From: TMED27 sp037969235
GTDB taxonomy: Bacteria > Pseudomonadota > Alphaproteobacteria > Micavibrionales > Micavibrionaceae
Length of the DNA stretch: 6,418 nt
Assembly (NCBI GenBank): GCA_037969235.1
Contig: JBBKXA010000155.1
Location: 1 to 6,418, forward strand
Direction of reading: 5' to 3'
Shown here: one piece after another, positions 1 to 6,324 of the stretch
How the letters are laid out: each line of letters begins with the position of its first letter
Numbering within the stretch: position 1 is the first letter of the stretch
The notes under the pieces: model-generated
Seen by the model: the letters and a program-made list of their open reading frames with translations, nothing else
Database searches by the model: none
Told to the model about the DNA's origin: nothing
Position numbers and translations under genes: made by a program

Positions 1-1808
1 GTGAATGTGGTGCTCAGTGGTGTTTTGGGGTTACCGTCATGGAGGAAATCCATACTCATATCCATGATCGTTTCACCATTGTAAGTGATCAACGCGCGCC
101 CGCTGTCTGTATATTTCCCCAAAACCGTGGCCTCTACGCCGCGCTTAGCGAACAGCGCAATAAGTTTAGCCGTGTTTTCAGGAGGCACGGCAAAGGTCAT
201 ACGCTCCTGAGATTCGGAAATCCAAATCTCCCACGGCGCCATGCCGGGATATTTCAGCGGCACACGTTCAAGCTCAACATGAAAACCACCGCTGCCTTCC
301 GCCATCTCGCCGATAGAAGATGACGTTCCACCCGCACCACAATCGGTGGTCGCATTAATCCAGCCCGTATCGCGGATTTCTTTAATCAACGCATCGCCCA
401 TCTTTTTCTGCGTGATAGGATCGCCGATCTGCACGGCTGTCGCAGGCGATCCTTCATCAAGCGCTACGGAGGAAAACGTCGCTCCGTGAATACCGTCGCG
501 CCCAACGCGTCCACCAGCAACAATAATGTTATCCCCAGCTTTTGCACATTTTTCATGCCCGGGCTTACCATTGATTTCCCGCGGGATCAGGCCAACTGTC
601 CCCACGAACACCAACGGCTTACCCACAAAGCGATCATCGAAAGTCACAAAACCTTGCGGGGTAGGGATGCCTGATTGATTGCCGCCCGCTTCCACGCCAT
701 CAATCACGCCTTTCATGATGGTTTCGGGTTGCAGCACGGGGATAGTTTTATTCTGATCACGGTAAAATTCCACAGACTTACGCGGATCAGCAAGGCAAAA
801 TCCGTAGATGTTCGCCACAGGCTTTGCGCCTTTGCCAAACGCCATGCAATCACGGTTCACGCCCACAATCCCCGTAATCGCGCCGCCAAAGGGGTCAAGC
901 GCGGAAGGAGAGTTGTGAGTTTCAACTTTGTGGGTGATCACGTAATTATCATCGAAAATGATACCGCCCGCATCATCGGTAAATACGGACACGCAAATAT
1001 CGTTTTCGCCTTGCGCTTCTCGAATATCAACGGTCGCGCGGCGAATATAGTGTTTGAAAATGCCATCCTGTACGTCATCAATCGGCGCGGCAAAGGTTGT
1101 GTGTTTACAATGCTCCGACCAAGTTTGTGCGAGTGTCTCAAGCTCCAAATCCGTAGGATTGCGACCTTCGGCTTTGAAATAATCGCGCACGGCTTGCATA
1201 TAAGATAGCGTCATGCCAAGCGGGCCTCGGCGCGTGCCATCTTTATTGGCTATGCCTTGATTGCCAATCAGCCCCAACTCTGCATCGCTGACATTGAGGT
1301 CAACTTCATCGACTTGCGCTTCCTGACCTTCGAGATTGACCGTTGGCACGATTACATCCATTCCGCCATCAGCTTTGAATTGTTTGGCGGATTTAATGGA
1401 GCTGCGTTGGATCAGGCTGTTTGATAGATTTTGCGAGAGTGCTTCGATATCGCTTTTTTCCAGATTGCCTTTTATGAGATAAAGTTTTGATGAAAAGCAG
1501 GCGTTGTCGTTATCTGCGCCTATTAATGTAAGTAATTCTGCGGTGGTGTGTCCTATATTATCGGTTACGCCAGGTAGATAGCCGATTTCTAGTGCCCAAT
1601 CAAAATCATCGGGTAGATCTGTCGCCTTTTGCGTTACAGGGTTGACCAAGCTTTCGATGAAACGCTTATCCACCGCCATCGGATGCGCACTCGTATATAC
1701 ATCCACAACCCGAACACTCGCGTTTTTTCCGCGCGCCGCCAGTGATTTTTCCAATGTTTTTCCGCGTCCATCTTCGATAGGGGCTAGAACTTCGATGCGT
1801 GTGGCCAT
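1..1808 (-). CDS. purL: Phosphoribosylformylglycinamidine synthase, large PurL with PurS-like N-terminus (3' end missing)
   Basis: This is an open minus-strand frame of 602 codons from the ATG at 1808 down to the left edge, with no stop, so the C-terminus lies outside the window. The product makes FGAM from FGAR, glutamine-derived ammonia and ATP in cytoplasmic de novo purine synthesis. Visible PurL hallmarks are WSEHCKHTTF (residues 230-239), VETHNSPSALDPFGGA (295-310), GGRVGRDGIHGATFSS (432-447), DCGAGG (489-494) and SESQERM (531-537). About 220 residues precede the WSEHC motif. The part around 1-90 (IEVLAP...VNPVTQ...LEIGYLPGVTDNIG) resembles a PurS-like segment, as in the roughly 1000-residue PurL forms known from some other phyla. 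The HNSP in place of the usual HNHP is, from memory, normal in that subfamily. No strong Shine-Dalgarno precedes the start. The gene is divergent from nuoG. The enzyme call is firm; the subfamily placement is from recall. Confidence 0.95.
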   Translation of the reverse strand, partial: MATRIEVLAPIEDGRGKTLEKSLAARGKNASVRVVDVYTSAHPMAVDKRFIESLVNPVTQKATDLPDDFDWALEIGYLPGVTDNIGHTTAELLTLIGADNDNACFSSKLYLIKGNLEKSDIEALSQNLSNSLIQRSSIKSAKQFKADGGMDVIVPTVNLEGQEAQVDEVDLNVSDAELGLIGNQGIANKDGTRRGPLGMTLSYMQAVRDYFKAEGRNPTDLELETLAQTWSEHCKHTTFAAPIDDVQDGIFKHYIRRATVDIREAQGENDICVSVFTDDAGGIIFDDNYVITHKVETHNSPSALDPFGGAITGIVGVNRDCMAFGKGAKPVANIYGFCLADPRKSVEFYRDQNKTIPVLQPETIMKGVIDGVEAGGNQSGIPTPQGFVTFDDRFVGKPLVFVGTVGLIPREINGKPGHEKCAKAGDNIIVAGGRVGRDGIHGATFSSVALDEGSPATAVQIGDPITQKKMGDALIKEIRDTGWINATTDCGAGGTSSSIGEMAEGSGGFHVELERVPLKYPGMAPWEIWISESQERMTFAVPPENTAKLIALFAKRGVEATVLGKYTDSGRALITYNGETIMDMSMDFLHDGNPKTPLSTTF

Positions 1809-1825
1809 ATACTTTAAACTAACTG

Positions 1826-1854
1826 TTGATCTTGTTGCTCACGGGCATTAAATA
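1826..1854 (+). promoter_or_regulatory. Weak candidate promoter for the nuoG operon
   Basis: TTGATC (1826-1831) is followed after 16 or 17 bases by TTAAAT or TAAATA (1848-1854). The matches to consensus are moderate (4/6 and 3-4/6). It lies about 40 bases upstream of nuoG in the only gap between the divergent genes, and its -10 overlaps that of the purL candidate on the other strand. A promoter must lie in this gap or in an upstream gene, but this exact placement is uncertain. Confidence 0.25.
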
Positions 1855-1875
1855 GAAAAGCGTTATAGATTTCAA
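1847..1875 (-). promoter_or_regulatory. Candidate sigma-70 promoter for purL
   Basis: Read on the minus strand, TTGAAA (1875-1870) and TTTAAT (1852-1847) are separated by exactly 17 bases. Each hexamer matches the consensus at five of six positions. Transcription would start near 1840, giving a leader of about 30 bases before the purL ATG at 1808. The site was found by eye in AT-rich DNA, so it is a prediction. I saw no recognisable PurR-type operator. Confidence 0.45.
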
Positions 1876-1893
1876 TATCTCATCAAAGATTAA

Positions 1894-3972
1894 ATGCACA
1901 TGGCTACTGTAAAATTAAATATCAACGATATGGACGTCGAGGTCGAGGCTGGTACAAGCATCCTACAAGCCGCGCAGAGTCTAGGTATCGAAGTCCCCCA
2001 CTTTTGCTATCATGAGCGTTTAACCGTTCCTGCAAATTGCCGTATGTGTTTAGTCGAAGTCGAGGGCGGCCCTCCAAAACCACAAGCATCATGCGCTTTA
2101 GCGTGTGGTGAGGGGATGAAGGTTAAGACTGATTCTCCTATGGTGAAAAAGGCGCGTAAGGGCGTGATGGAGATGTTGCTCATAAATCATCCTCTTGATT
2201 GCCCAATTTGTGATCAGGGTGGTGAGTGTGATTTGCAGGATCAGGCCATGGGTTATGGGTTTGATCGCTCACGATATTCTGAAAATAAGCGCAGCGTTAA
2301 GGATAAAGAGCTTGGGCCATTAATTAAGACGGTTATGACGCGCTGTATTAACTGTACGCGTTGCGTACGTTTCGCCGAAGAAGTCGCAGGAACGCCAGTA
2401 CTCGGGCAGCTTAATCGCGGTGAAGATGCGGAGATTGGAACTTTTGTTGGTGAGTTGGTACAGACCGAGTTATCAGGGAATTTGATTGATATCTGCCCCG
2501 TTGGTGCGTTGACGAGTAAGCCATACGCGTTTAAAGCGCGCCCTTGGGAGCTTACAAAAACGGAAACTATTGATGTCCACGACGCAGTTGGATCAAATAT
2601 CCGCGTGGATGTAAAGGGCAGGGAGGTGATGCGCATCCTTCCACGCTTGCATGATGATGTGAACGAAGAATGGATTAGTGATCGCACACGTTTTGCCTAT
2701 GATGGTTTGAATAATACGCGTCTCGATCGTCCATATATTCGTGATGTTGATAGCGGCAAGTTGGTTGAAGCCAGTTGGGATCAAGCATTTGCGTTTATCG
2801 TCGAGAAGCTAAATGGCCTCAAAGGTGAGGAAATCGCAGGATTAGTCGGCGATTTGGTAGAAGGCGAATCGATTGTTGCGCTTAAAGATTTGCTTAAGGG
2901 CCTTGGTTCGCCGCACATGGACTGTCGCACAGATGGGTCACAATTTGATCCGATGAACCGCTGTGGATATCTCTTTAACTCCACGATAGCTGGGATTGAT
3001 GAGGCGGATGCGATTTTGATTGTAGGTGCAAATCCGCGTCATGAAGCGTCATTGATAAATGCACGTATACGCAAGGCTGTGTTTGAGCGCCGTGTTCCTG
3101 TGGCTGTTGTAGGTGAGGCGGCTGATCTTGGATACAAATATTATCATGCAGGCACGAATTTTGCCGCGCTTGAGAAAATGGTAAAAGATCATAAGGGTAA
3201 TGTTAAGGCTAAAAAGCCTATGATTATTGTTGGATCTGGAGTTTTTGAAGGCGAAGATGGGGCAGCTATTCACAAAAAGCTTTATGCCATTGCTGAAGAT
3301 TTGGGATGTATTAAAAAAGGATGGAACGGGTTTAACGTTTTGCACCGCGCCGCAAGCCGTGTCGCTGCACTTGATGTTGGTTTTGTTCCGCGAGATGGTG
3401 GTAAAGGCTTTAGCGATATTATTGATGGCACGAAAGACGGCTCTATAAAGGCGCTTTATCTTTTGGGCGCAGATGAGTTTGACGCACGTTCACAAATCGG
3501 CTGGAAATGCTTCACAGTTTACCAAGGTCATCACGGGGATCACGGGGCGGCGCGGGCGGATGTAATTTTACCGGGGGCGGCTTATACCGAAAAAGATGGT
3601 CTCTATATGAATTTGGAAGGGCGCGTGCAATATGCGCATCGCGCCGCAAACCCGCCGGGCGATGCGCGTGAAGACTGGAAAATCCTGCGTGCGTTGTCGG
3701 CGGTGATGGGGCAAGCGCTTCCTTATGACACGCAAATGCAACTCTGGGAGCGGATGACTAAGGAATGGCCTCACTTTGGTGAACCAGATCAGATTAAAGC
3801 CGCGAAATGGGAGGCGTTTGCTACGGACGCAAAAGGTCGTGTGGACAAGGAAGATTTCAAAAACCCGATTTCGCATTATTATCTCACCAACGCCATTTGC
3901 CGCGCATCCAATACGATGCGCGAATGTACGGCGCAATTTGAACAACCAGAAATGCTGGAGGCAGCAGAGTGA
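1894..3972 (+). CDS. nuoG: NADH-quinone oxidoreductase subunit G (complex I 75-kDa-type Fe-S subunit)
   Basis: This is the large iron-sulfur subunit of the peripheral arm of respiratory complex I, relaying electrons from the NADH/flavin site towards the quinone. It has 692 residues, normal for alphaproteobacterial NuoG. Domain order: a 2Fe-2S ferredoxin fold with C38, C49, C52 and C67 (N1b); a His-Cys3 4Fe-4S site with H99, C103, C106 and C112 (N5); a 4Fe-4S site with C151, C154, C157 and C201 in the CPVGAL motif (N4); a degenerate molybdopterin-oxidoreductase-like domain from about 215 to 610, including ADVILPGAAYTEKDG near 555-569; and a short C-terminal NuoG domain. There are no cysteines between 202 and 342, so the extra N7 cluster of E. 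coli-type NuoG is absent, as expected for this lineage. The start could instead be the ATG at 1900 (MATVKL...), since neither start has a good Shine-Dalgarno. The stop overlaps the next start. Confidence 0.97.
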   Translation: MHMATVKLNINDMDVEVEAGTSILQAAQSLGIEVPHFCYHERLTVPANCRMCLVEVEGGPPKPQASCALACGEGMKVKTDSPMVKKARKGVMEMLLINHPLDCPICDQGGECDLQDQAMGYGFDRSRYSENKRSVKDKELGPLIKTVMTRCINCTRCVRFAEEVAGTPVLGQLNRGEDAEIGTFVGELVQTELSGNLIDICPVGALTSKPYAFKARPWELTKTETIDVHDAVGSNIRVDVKGREVMRILPRLHDDVNEEWISDRTRFAYDGLNNTRLDRPYIRDVDSGKLVEASWDQAFAFIVEKLNGLKGEEIAGLVGDLVEGESIVALKDLLKGLGSPHMDCRTDGSQFDPMNRCGYLFNSTIAGIDEADAILIVGANPRHEASLINARIRKAVFERRVPVAVVGEAADLGYKYYHAGTNFAALEKMVKDHKGNVKAKKPMIIVGSGVFEGEDGAAIHKKLYAIAEDLGCIKKGWNGFNVLHRAASRVAALDVGFVPRDGGKGFSDIIDGTKDGSIKALYLLGADEFDARSQIGWKCFTVYQGHHGDHGAARADVILPGAAYTEKDGLYMNLEGRVQYAHRAANPPGDAREDWKILRALSAVMGQALPYDTQMQLWERMTKEWPHFGEPDQIKAAKWEAFATDAKGRVDKEDFKNPISHYYLTNAICRASNTMRECTAQFEQPEMLEAAE
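3957..3972 (+). promoter_or_regulatory. Shine-Dalgarno and GTGA start/stop overlap coupling nuoG to the next gene
   Basis: GGAGG at 3957-3961, inside the last nuoG codons, lies 7 bases before the GTG start at 3969. That GTG shares bases with the nuoG TGA stop (3970-3972). The strong ribosome-binding site supports this GTG start and suggests translational coupling. Confidence 0.75.
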
Positions 3973-4373
3973 CTAAATCAACGTTAGAATGTGTACAAGA
4001 ATTTCACGAAACATATGGCTTGCCTGTTAAAAATGCGCCAGATATTTCAGATGCGAAAACTAACGCATTGCGCATAAACCTCCTCGCTGAAGAAGTTGAT
4101 GAGTTAAAAGAAGCATTAGAGACGGGTGATATGGTTGAGGTTTTGGACGCATTGACTGATATTCAATATGTGCTAGATGGCGCTTATCTCTCATTCGGCA
4201 TGCAACACCTTAAAATGCCAGCATTCGAAGAAGTACAACGATCCAATATGAGCAAGCTTGGCGAAGATGGCAAGCCAGTGGTGCGCGCGGAAGATGGGAA
4301 AATCCTTAAGGGCCCGAATTATTTCAAGCCTGATATCGCGCAATTTTTAAATAAGAAAGATAAAGCCGCTTAA
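3969..4373 (+). CDS. MazG/HisE-like all-alpha nucleotide pyrophosphohydrolase
   Basis: A 134-residue soluble protein starting with GTG. It has the look of the all-alpha NTP pyrophosphatase superfamily (MazG, HisE and dimeric dUTPase relatives), most like small single-domain proteins such as Deinococcus DR2231. These hydrolyse a (d)NTP to the monophosphate and pyrophosphate. Visible signs are VQEFHETYGLP (residues 9-19), LLAEEVDELKEAL (38-50) with an ExxE metal-binding pattern at E42 and E45, DALTDIQYVLDGAY (60-73) with acidic D60 and D64, and EVQRSNMSKLGEDGKPV (88-104). The tail DGKILKGPNYFKPDI (109-123) also recurs in these proteins. The substrate cannot be told; a role in histidine synthesis (HisE) is less likely because of the length, tail and context. 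It sits between nuoG and nuoH, two bases before the nuoH start. No link to complex I is known to me, so a house-cleaning role is inferred. Confidence 0.85.
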   Translation: MTKSTLECVQEFHETYGLPVKNAPDISDAKTNALRINLLAEEVDELKEALETGDMVEVLDALTDIQYVLDGAYLSFGMQHLKMPAFEEVQRSNMSKLGEDGKPVVRAEDGKILKGPNYFKPDIAQFLNKKDKAA

Positions 4374-4375
4374 AT

Positions 4376-5665
4376 ATGATTGAAGTTTGGGAAACATACG
4401 GGATATGGACGGCATGGACATTGCTTTATACGCTTATTATTGTGGGCGGCGTTTTGGGAGCAGTTGCGTATTATACACTTGCAGAGCGTAAGGTTATGGG
4501 CGCGATGCAGCGCCGCCAAGGGCCTATTACTGTTGGGCCATTTGGTTTGTTGCAACCGATTGCCGATGGCTTGAAGCTATTTTCCAAAGAAACGATTATC
4601 CCGAGCGGTGCGAACAAGGTGGTTTTCCTCCTCGCGCCGATGATGTTATTCGCGCTCTCGCTGATTGCTTGGGCGGTGATTCCTTTTGATAAGGGCTGGG
4701 TTTTGGCCAATATTAATGTCGGGATTCTTTATCTTTTTGCTGTCTCATCGATGACCGTGTATGGCGTTATAATGGCGGGATGGGCTTCGAACTCTCGTTA
4801 TGCGTTTCTTGGTGGGTTACGTTCTGCCTCGCAAATGGTTTCTTATGAAGTGTCGATGGGGTTGATTATTGTTTGCGTGTTGTTGTGTGCGGGCTCGCTC
4901 AACCTCCAAGAAATCGTTGAGGCGCCACGCCCATTCTGGGTGCAGGTTTTATTGTTTCCAATGTTTATTGTGTTCTTGATCTCTATACTTGCTGAAACCA
5001 ACCGTGCGCCTTTTGATTTGCCCGAGGGCGAATCAGAAATTACCGGTGGATTTATGGTGGAATATTCCGCGATGGCATTCGCGCTGTTTTTCCTTGGTGA
5101 ATATTCGGCGATGATTTTGATGTCGGCAATGACGACTGTTTTATTCTTAGGGGGCTGGTTGCCGCCATTTGGGATGAGTTTTTTGGCTTTTGTGCCCGGT
5201 ATTATTTGGTTTGCGTTCAAGACCGCTGGCGTTATGTTTTTCTTTTTGTGGGCACGCGCTACTTTGCCGCGTTTTCGCTATGATCAGTTAATGCGTTTGG
5301 GGTGGAAAATATTTTTGCCGCTTACTTTGTTTTGGGTTATTTTGACGGCAGGGTTATTAATGAGCTTTGATGCACTGCCTAATATGCCTTTGAAAGACCC
5401 GCAAGTTGTTGAGGCACCGAAGAAGCCTGCCATTGAAAATGCGGTGAAAGCTGTTGAAGGCGTTGTTGGTGGTGTTGTCGGCGGCGCGGTTAACGCGGTT
5501 GAAGGTGCTGTTGATGGTGTTAAGAAGGTCCTTAAGCCAATTGCACAGCCTATTGATCCTAGCTTAGATGAGAACGCGGCTTCGGAAGCGGCTGTTGAGC
5601 ATGAGGCAAACGGAAATACAACAGAGCAGAGTGATGTTACAACTATTGATAGTGAGGCAGAATAA
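4376..5665 (+). CDS. nuoH: NADH-quinone oxidoreductase subunit H with an unusual C-terminal extension
   Basis: Membrane subunit of complex I (ND1 homologue) that forms much of the quinone-binding chamber and contacts the hydrophilic arm. About eight hydrophobic segments lie between residues 12 and 332. Diagnostic stretches are AERKVMGAMQRRQGP (36-50), GPFGLLQPIADGLKLFSKE (54-72), LRSASQMVSYEVSMGL (148-163) and AETNRAPFDLPEGESE (206-221), the acidic loop facing the quinone site. The usual protein is about 330-350 residues, and this one has 429. The additional tail (about 340-429) contains Pro/Lys-rich starts, a Gly/Val/Ala repeat (356-382) with GxxxG spacing, and a polar acidic end rich in Glu, Asp and Ser. 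The ATG is two bases after the preceding stop and has no clear Shine-Dalgarno, which suggests re-initiation by coupled ribosomes. Confidence 0.97.
   Translation: MIEVWETYGIWTAWTLLYTLIIVGGVLGAVAYYTLAERKVMGAMQRRQGPITVGPFGLLQPIADGLKLFSKETIIPSGANKVVFLLAPMMLFALSLIAWAVIPFDKGWVLANINVGILYLFAVSSMTVYGVIMAGWASNSRYAFLGGLRSASQMVSYEVSMGLIIVCVLLCAGSLNLQEIVEAPRPFWVQVLLFPMFIVFLISILAETNRAPFDLPEGESEITGGFMVEYSAMAFALFFLGEYSAMILMSAMTTVLFLGGWLPPFGMSFLAFVPGIIWFAFKTAGVMFFFLWARATLPRFRYDQLMRLGWKIFLPLTLFWVILTAGLLMSFDALPNMPLKDPQVVEAPKKPAIENAVKAVEGVVGGVVGGAVNAVEGAVDGVKKVLKPIAQPIDPSLDENAASEAAVEHEANGNTTEQSDVTTIDSEAE
5441..5521 (+). repeat. Imperfect internal repeat in the nuoH tail (Ala-Val-Glu-Gly units)
   Basis: The codons for residues 356-382 encode two related units, AVKAVEGVVGG (356-366) and AVNAVEGAVDG (371-381). 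They are joined by a Val/Gly linker, with glycines at 362, 366 and 370 and at 377 and 381 in GxxxG spacing. The DNA copies differ in codon choice, so the repeat is stronger in the protein than in the DNA. Confidence 0.7.
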
Positions 5666-6151
5666 ATGTTGGATGGATTAGCACGTTCTTTTTTGCTCGC
5701 TGAAATTGTTAAGGGCTTTGCTTTGACGCTTAAGTATATGTTTTTTGTTCCGCGTGTGACCATTAACTACCCCTATGAAAAAGGTCCTATTAGCCCACGT
5801 TTTCGTGGGGAGCATGCATTACGCCGTTATCCGAACGGTGAGGAGCGTTGTATTGCTTGTAAACTCTGTGAAGCTATCTGCCCTGCGCAAGCGATAACGA
5901 TTGAGGCAGAGCCGCGTGAGGATGGTTCGCGCCGTACTACGCGTTATGATATTGACATGACGAAGTGTATTTACTGCGGGCTGTGTGAGGAGGCGTGTCC
6001 CGTGGATGCGATTGTTGAAGGACCAAATTTTGAATTTGCCACCGAGACGCGCGAAGAATTGTTTTATAATAAAGACAAACTTTTAGATAATGGTGATCGT
6101 TGGGAAGCCCAGATTGCCGCTAACCTTGCGGCTGACGCACCTTATCGTTAA
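5666..6151 (+). CDS. nuoI: NADH-quinone oxidoreductase subunit I (two 4Fe-4S ferredoxin)
   Basis: Connecting-module subunit of complex I (TYKY homologue) that carries clusters N6a and N6b and passes electrons towards N2 and the quinone at the membrane surface. It has 161 residues, the normal length. An N-terminal amphipathic segment (GLARSFLLAEIVKGFALTLK, 4-23) should lie on the membrane. Two CxxCxxCxxxCP motifs follow: C62, C65, C68, C72 and C101, C104, C107, C111. The C-terminus (NLAADAPYR) is typical of alphaproteobacteria. The ATG directly follows the nuoH stop (TAAATG), with GAGG at 5654-5657 eight bases upstream. No nuoJ follows in the window; an insertion sequence begins within about 50 bases. 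Confidence 0.97.
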   Translation: MLDGLARSFLLAEIVKGFALTLKYMFFVPRVTINYPYEKGPISPRFRGEHALRRYPNGEERCIACKLCEAICPAQAITIEAEPREDGSRRTTRYDIDMTKCIYCGLCEEACPVDAIVEGPNFEFATETREELFYNKDKLLDNGDRWEAQIAANLAADAPYR

Positions 6152-6156
6152 ATGCG

Positions 6157-6185
6157 TTGACATATTCTATAAAATTGCTTATGTT
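6157..6185 (+). promoter_or_regulatory. Candidate promoter just after nuoI
   Basis: TTGACA (6157-6162) is a perfect -35 hexamer. After 17 bases comes TATGTT (6180-6185), which matches four of six -10 positions. It starts five bases after the nuoI stop and points into the insertion sequence. It could originally have served the gene that followed nuoI, or could now feed transcription into the IS. A second -10-like TATAAA at 6204-6209 has no good -35. No hairpin with a T-run follows nuoI, so no intrinsic terminator was recognised here. Confidence 0.35.
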
Positions 6186-6212
6186 TTATTGTCCCTTAAT
6201 TGGTATAAAACC

Positions 6213-6228
6213 TCCGTCTTCAGACGGA
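6213..6228. repeat. Small hairpin, likely the left-end transposase-recognition structure of the IS
   Basis: TCCGTCT (6213-6219) and AGACGGA (6222-6228) are perfect inverted arms around a two-base centre, in practice a six-pair stem with a TTCA loop. IS200/IS605 transposases recognise such subterminal hairpins in single-stranded DNA. A weaker GGCT/AGCC pair (6233-6242) follows. No T-run follows, so it is unlikely to be a terminator. Confidence 0.65.
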
Positions 6229-6252
6229 AATAGGCTTTAGCCGTTTCTTACA

Positions 6253-6324
6253 TCATAAGATGCTCCTTTAAAATGAGGGCTCCGCTTGCGGGTTAAACCC
6301 TCATTTTAAAGGAGCATCTTATGA
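6253..6324. repeat. Perfect 27-bp inverted repeat covering the tnpA ribosome-binding site and start codon
   Basis: Arms 6253-6279 and 6298-6324 are perfect reverse complements over 27 bases, separated by an 18-base loop that holds a further CCGC/GCGG pair (6282-6291). The right arm contains AAGGAG (6309-6314) and the ATG (6321-6323) of tnpA. In an mRNA started upstream of the arms, both would be locked in the stem. Family knowledge: IS200 keeps transposase expression very low partly through a leader hairpin that hides the tnpA ribosome-binding site. The same role is inferred here. Confidence 0.85.

Noticed and set aside
675..1208. A 177-codon plus-strand open frame
   Set aside because: It lies wholly antisense to purL, whose minus-strand frame has clear family motifs. 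The translation resembles no family and is rich in His/Arg, as expected of a shadow frame.
2253..2687. A 144-codon minus-strand open frame within nuoG
   Set aside because: It is antisense to the cluster-binding region of nuoG, with no recognisable motif and no ribosome-binding site noted.
3528..3545. Tandem ATCACGGGG repeat
   Set aside because: It encodes part of the GHHGDHGA stretch, which is a conserved region of alphaproteobacterial NuoG. Two units explained by the protein sequence are not a separate element.
5284..5763. A 159-codon minus-strand open frame across the nuoH end and nuoI start
   Set aside because: It is antisense to two genes with firm identity. The low-complexity Thr/Pro/Ser/Ala composition is the mirror of the Gly/Val/Ala repeat in the nuoH tail.
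6213..6324. The two hairpins read as an intrinsic terminator for the nuo operon, or as a CRISPR or toxin-antitoxin leader
   Set aside because: Neither hairpin is followed by a T-run, there are no repeated direct units with spacers, and the following frame is clearly a Y1 transposase. They fit IS200 left-end architecture. A weak terminator effect of the long stem cannot be excluded.
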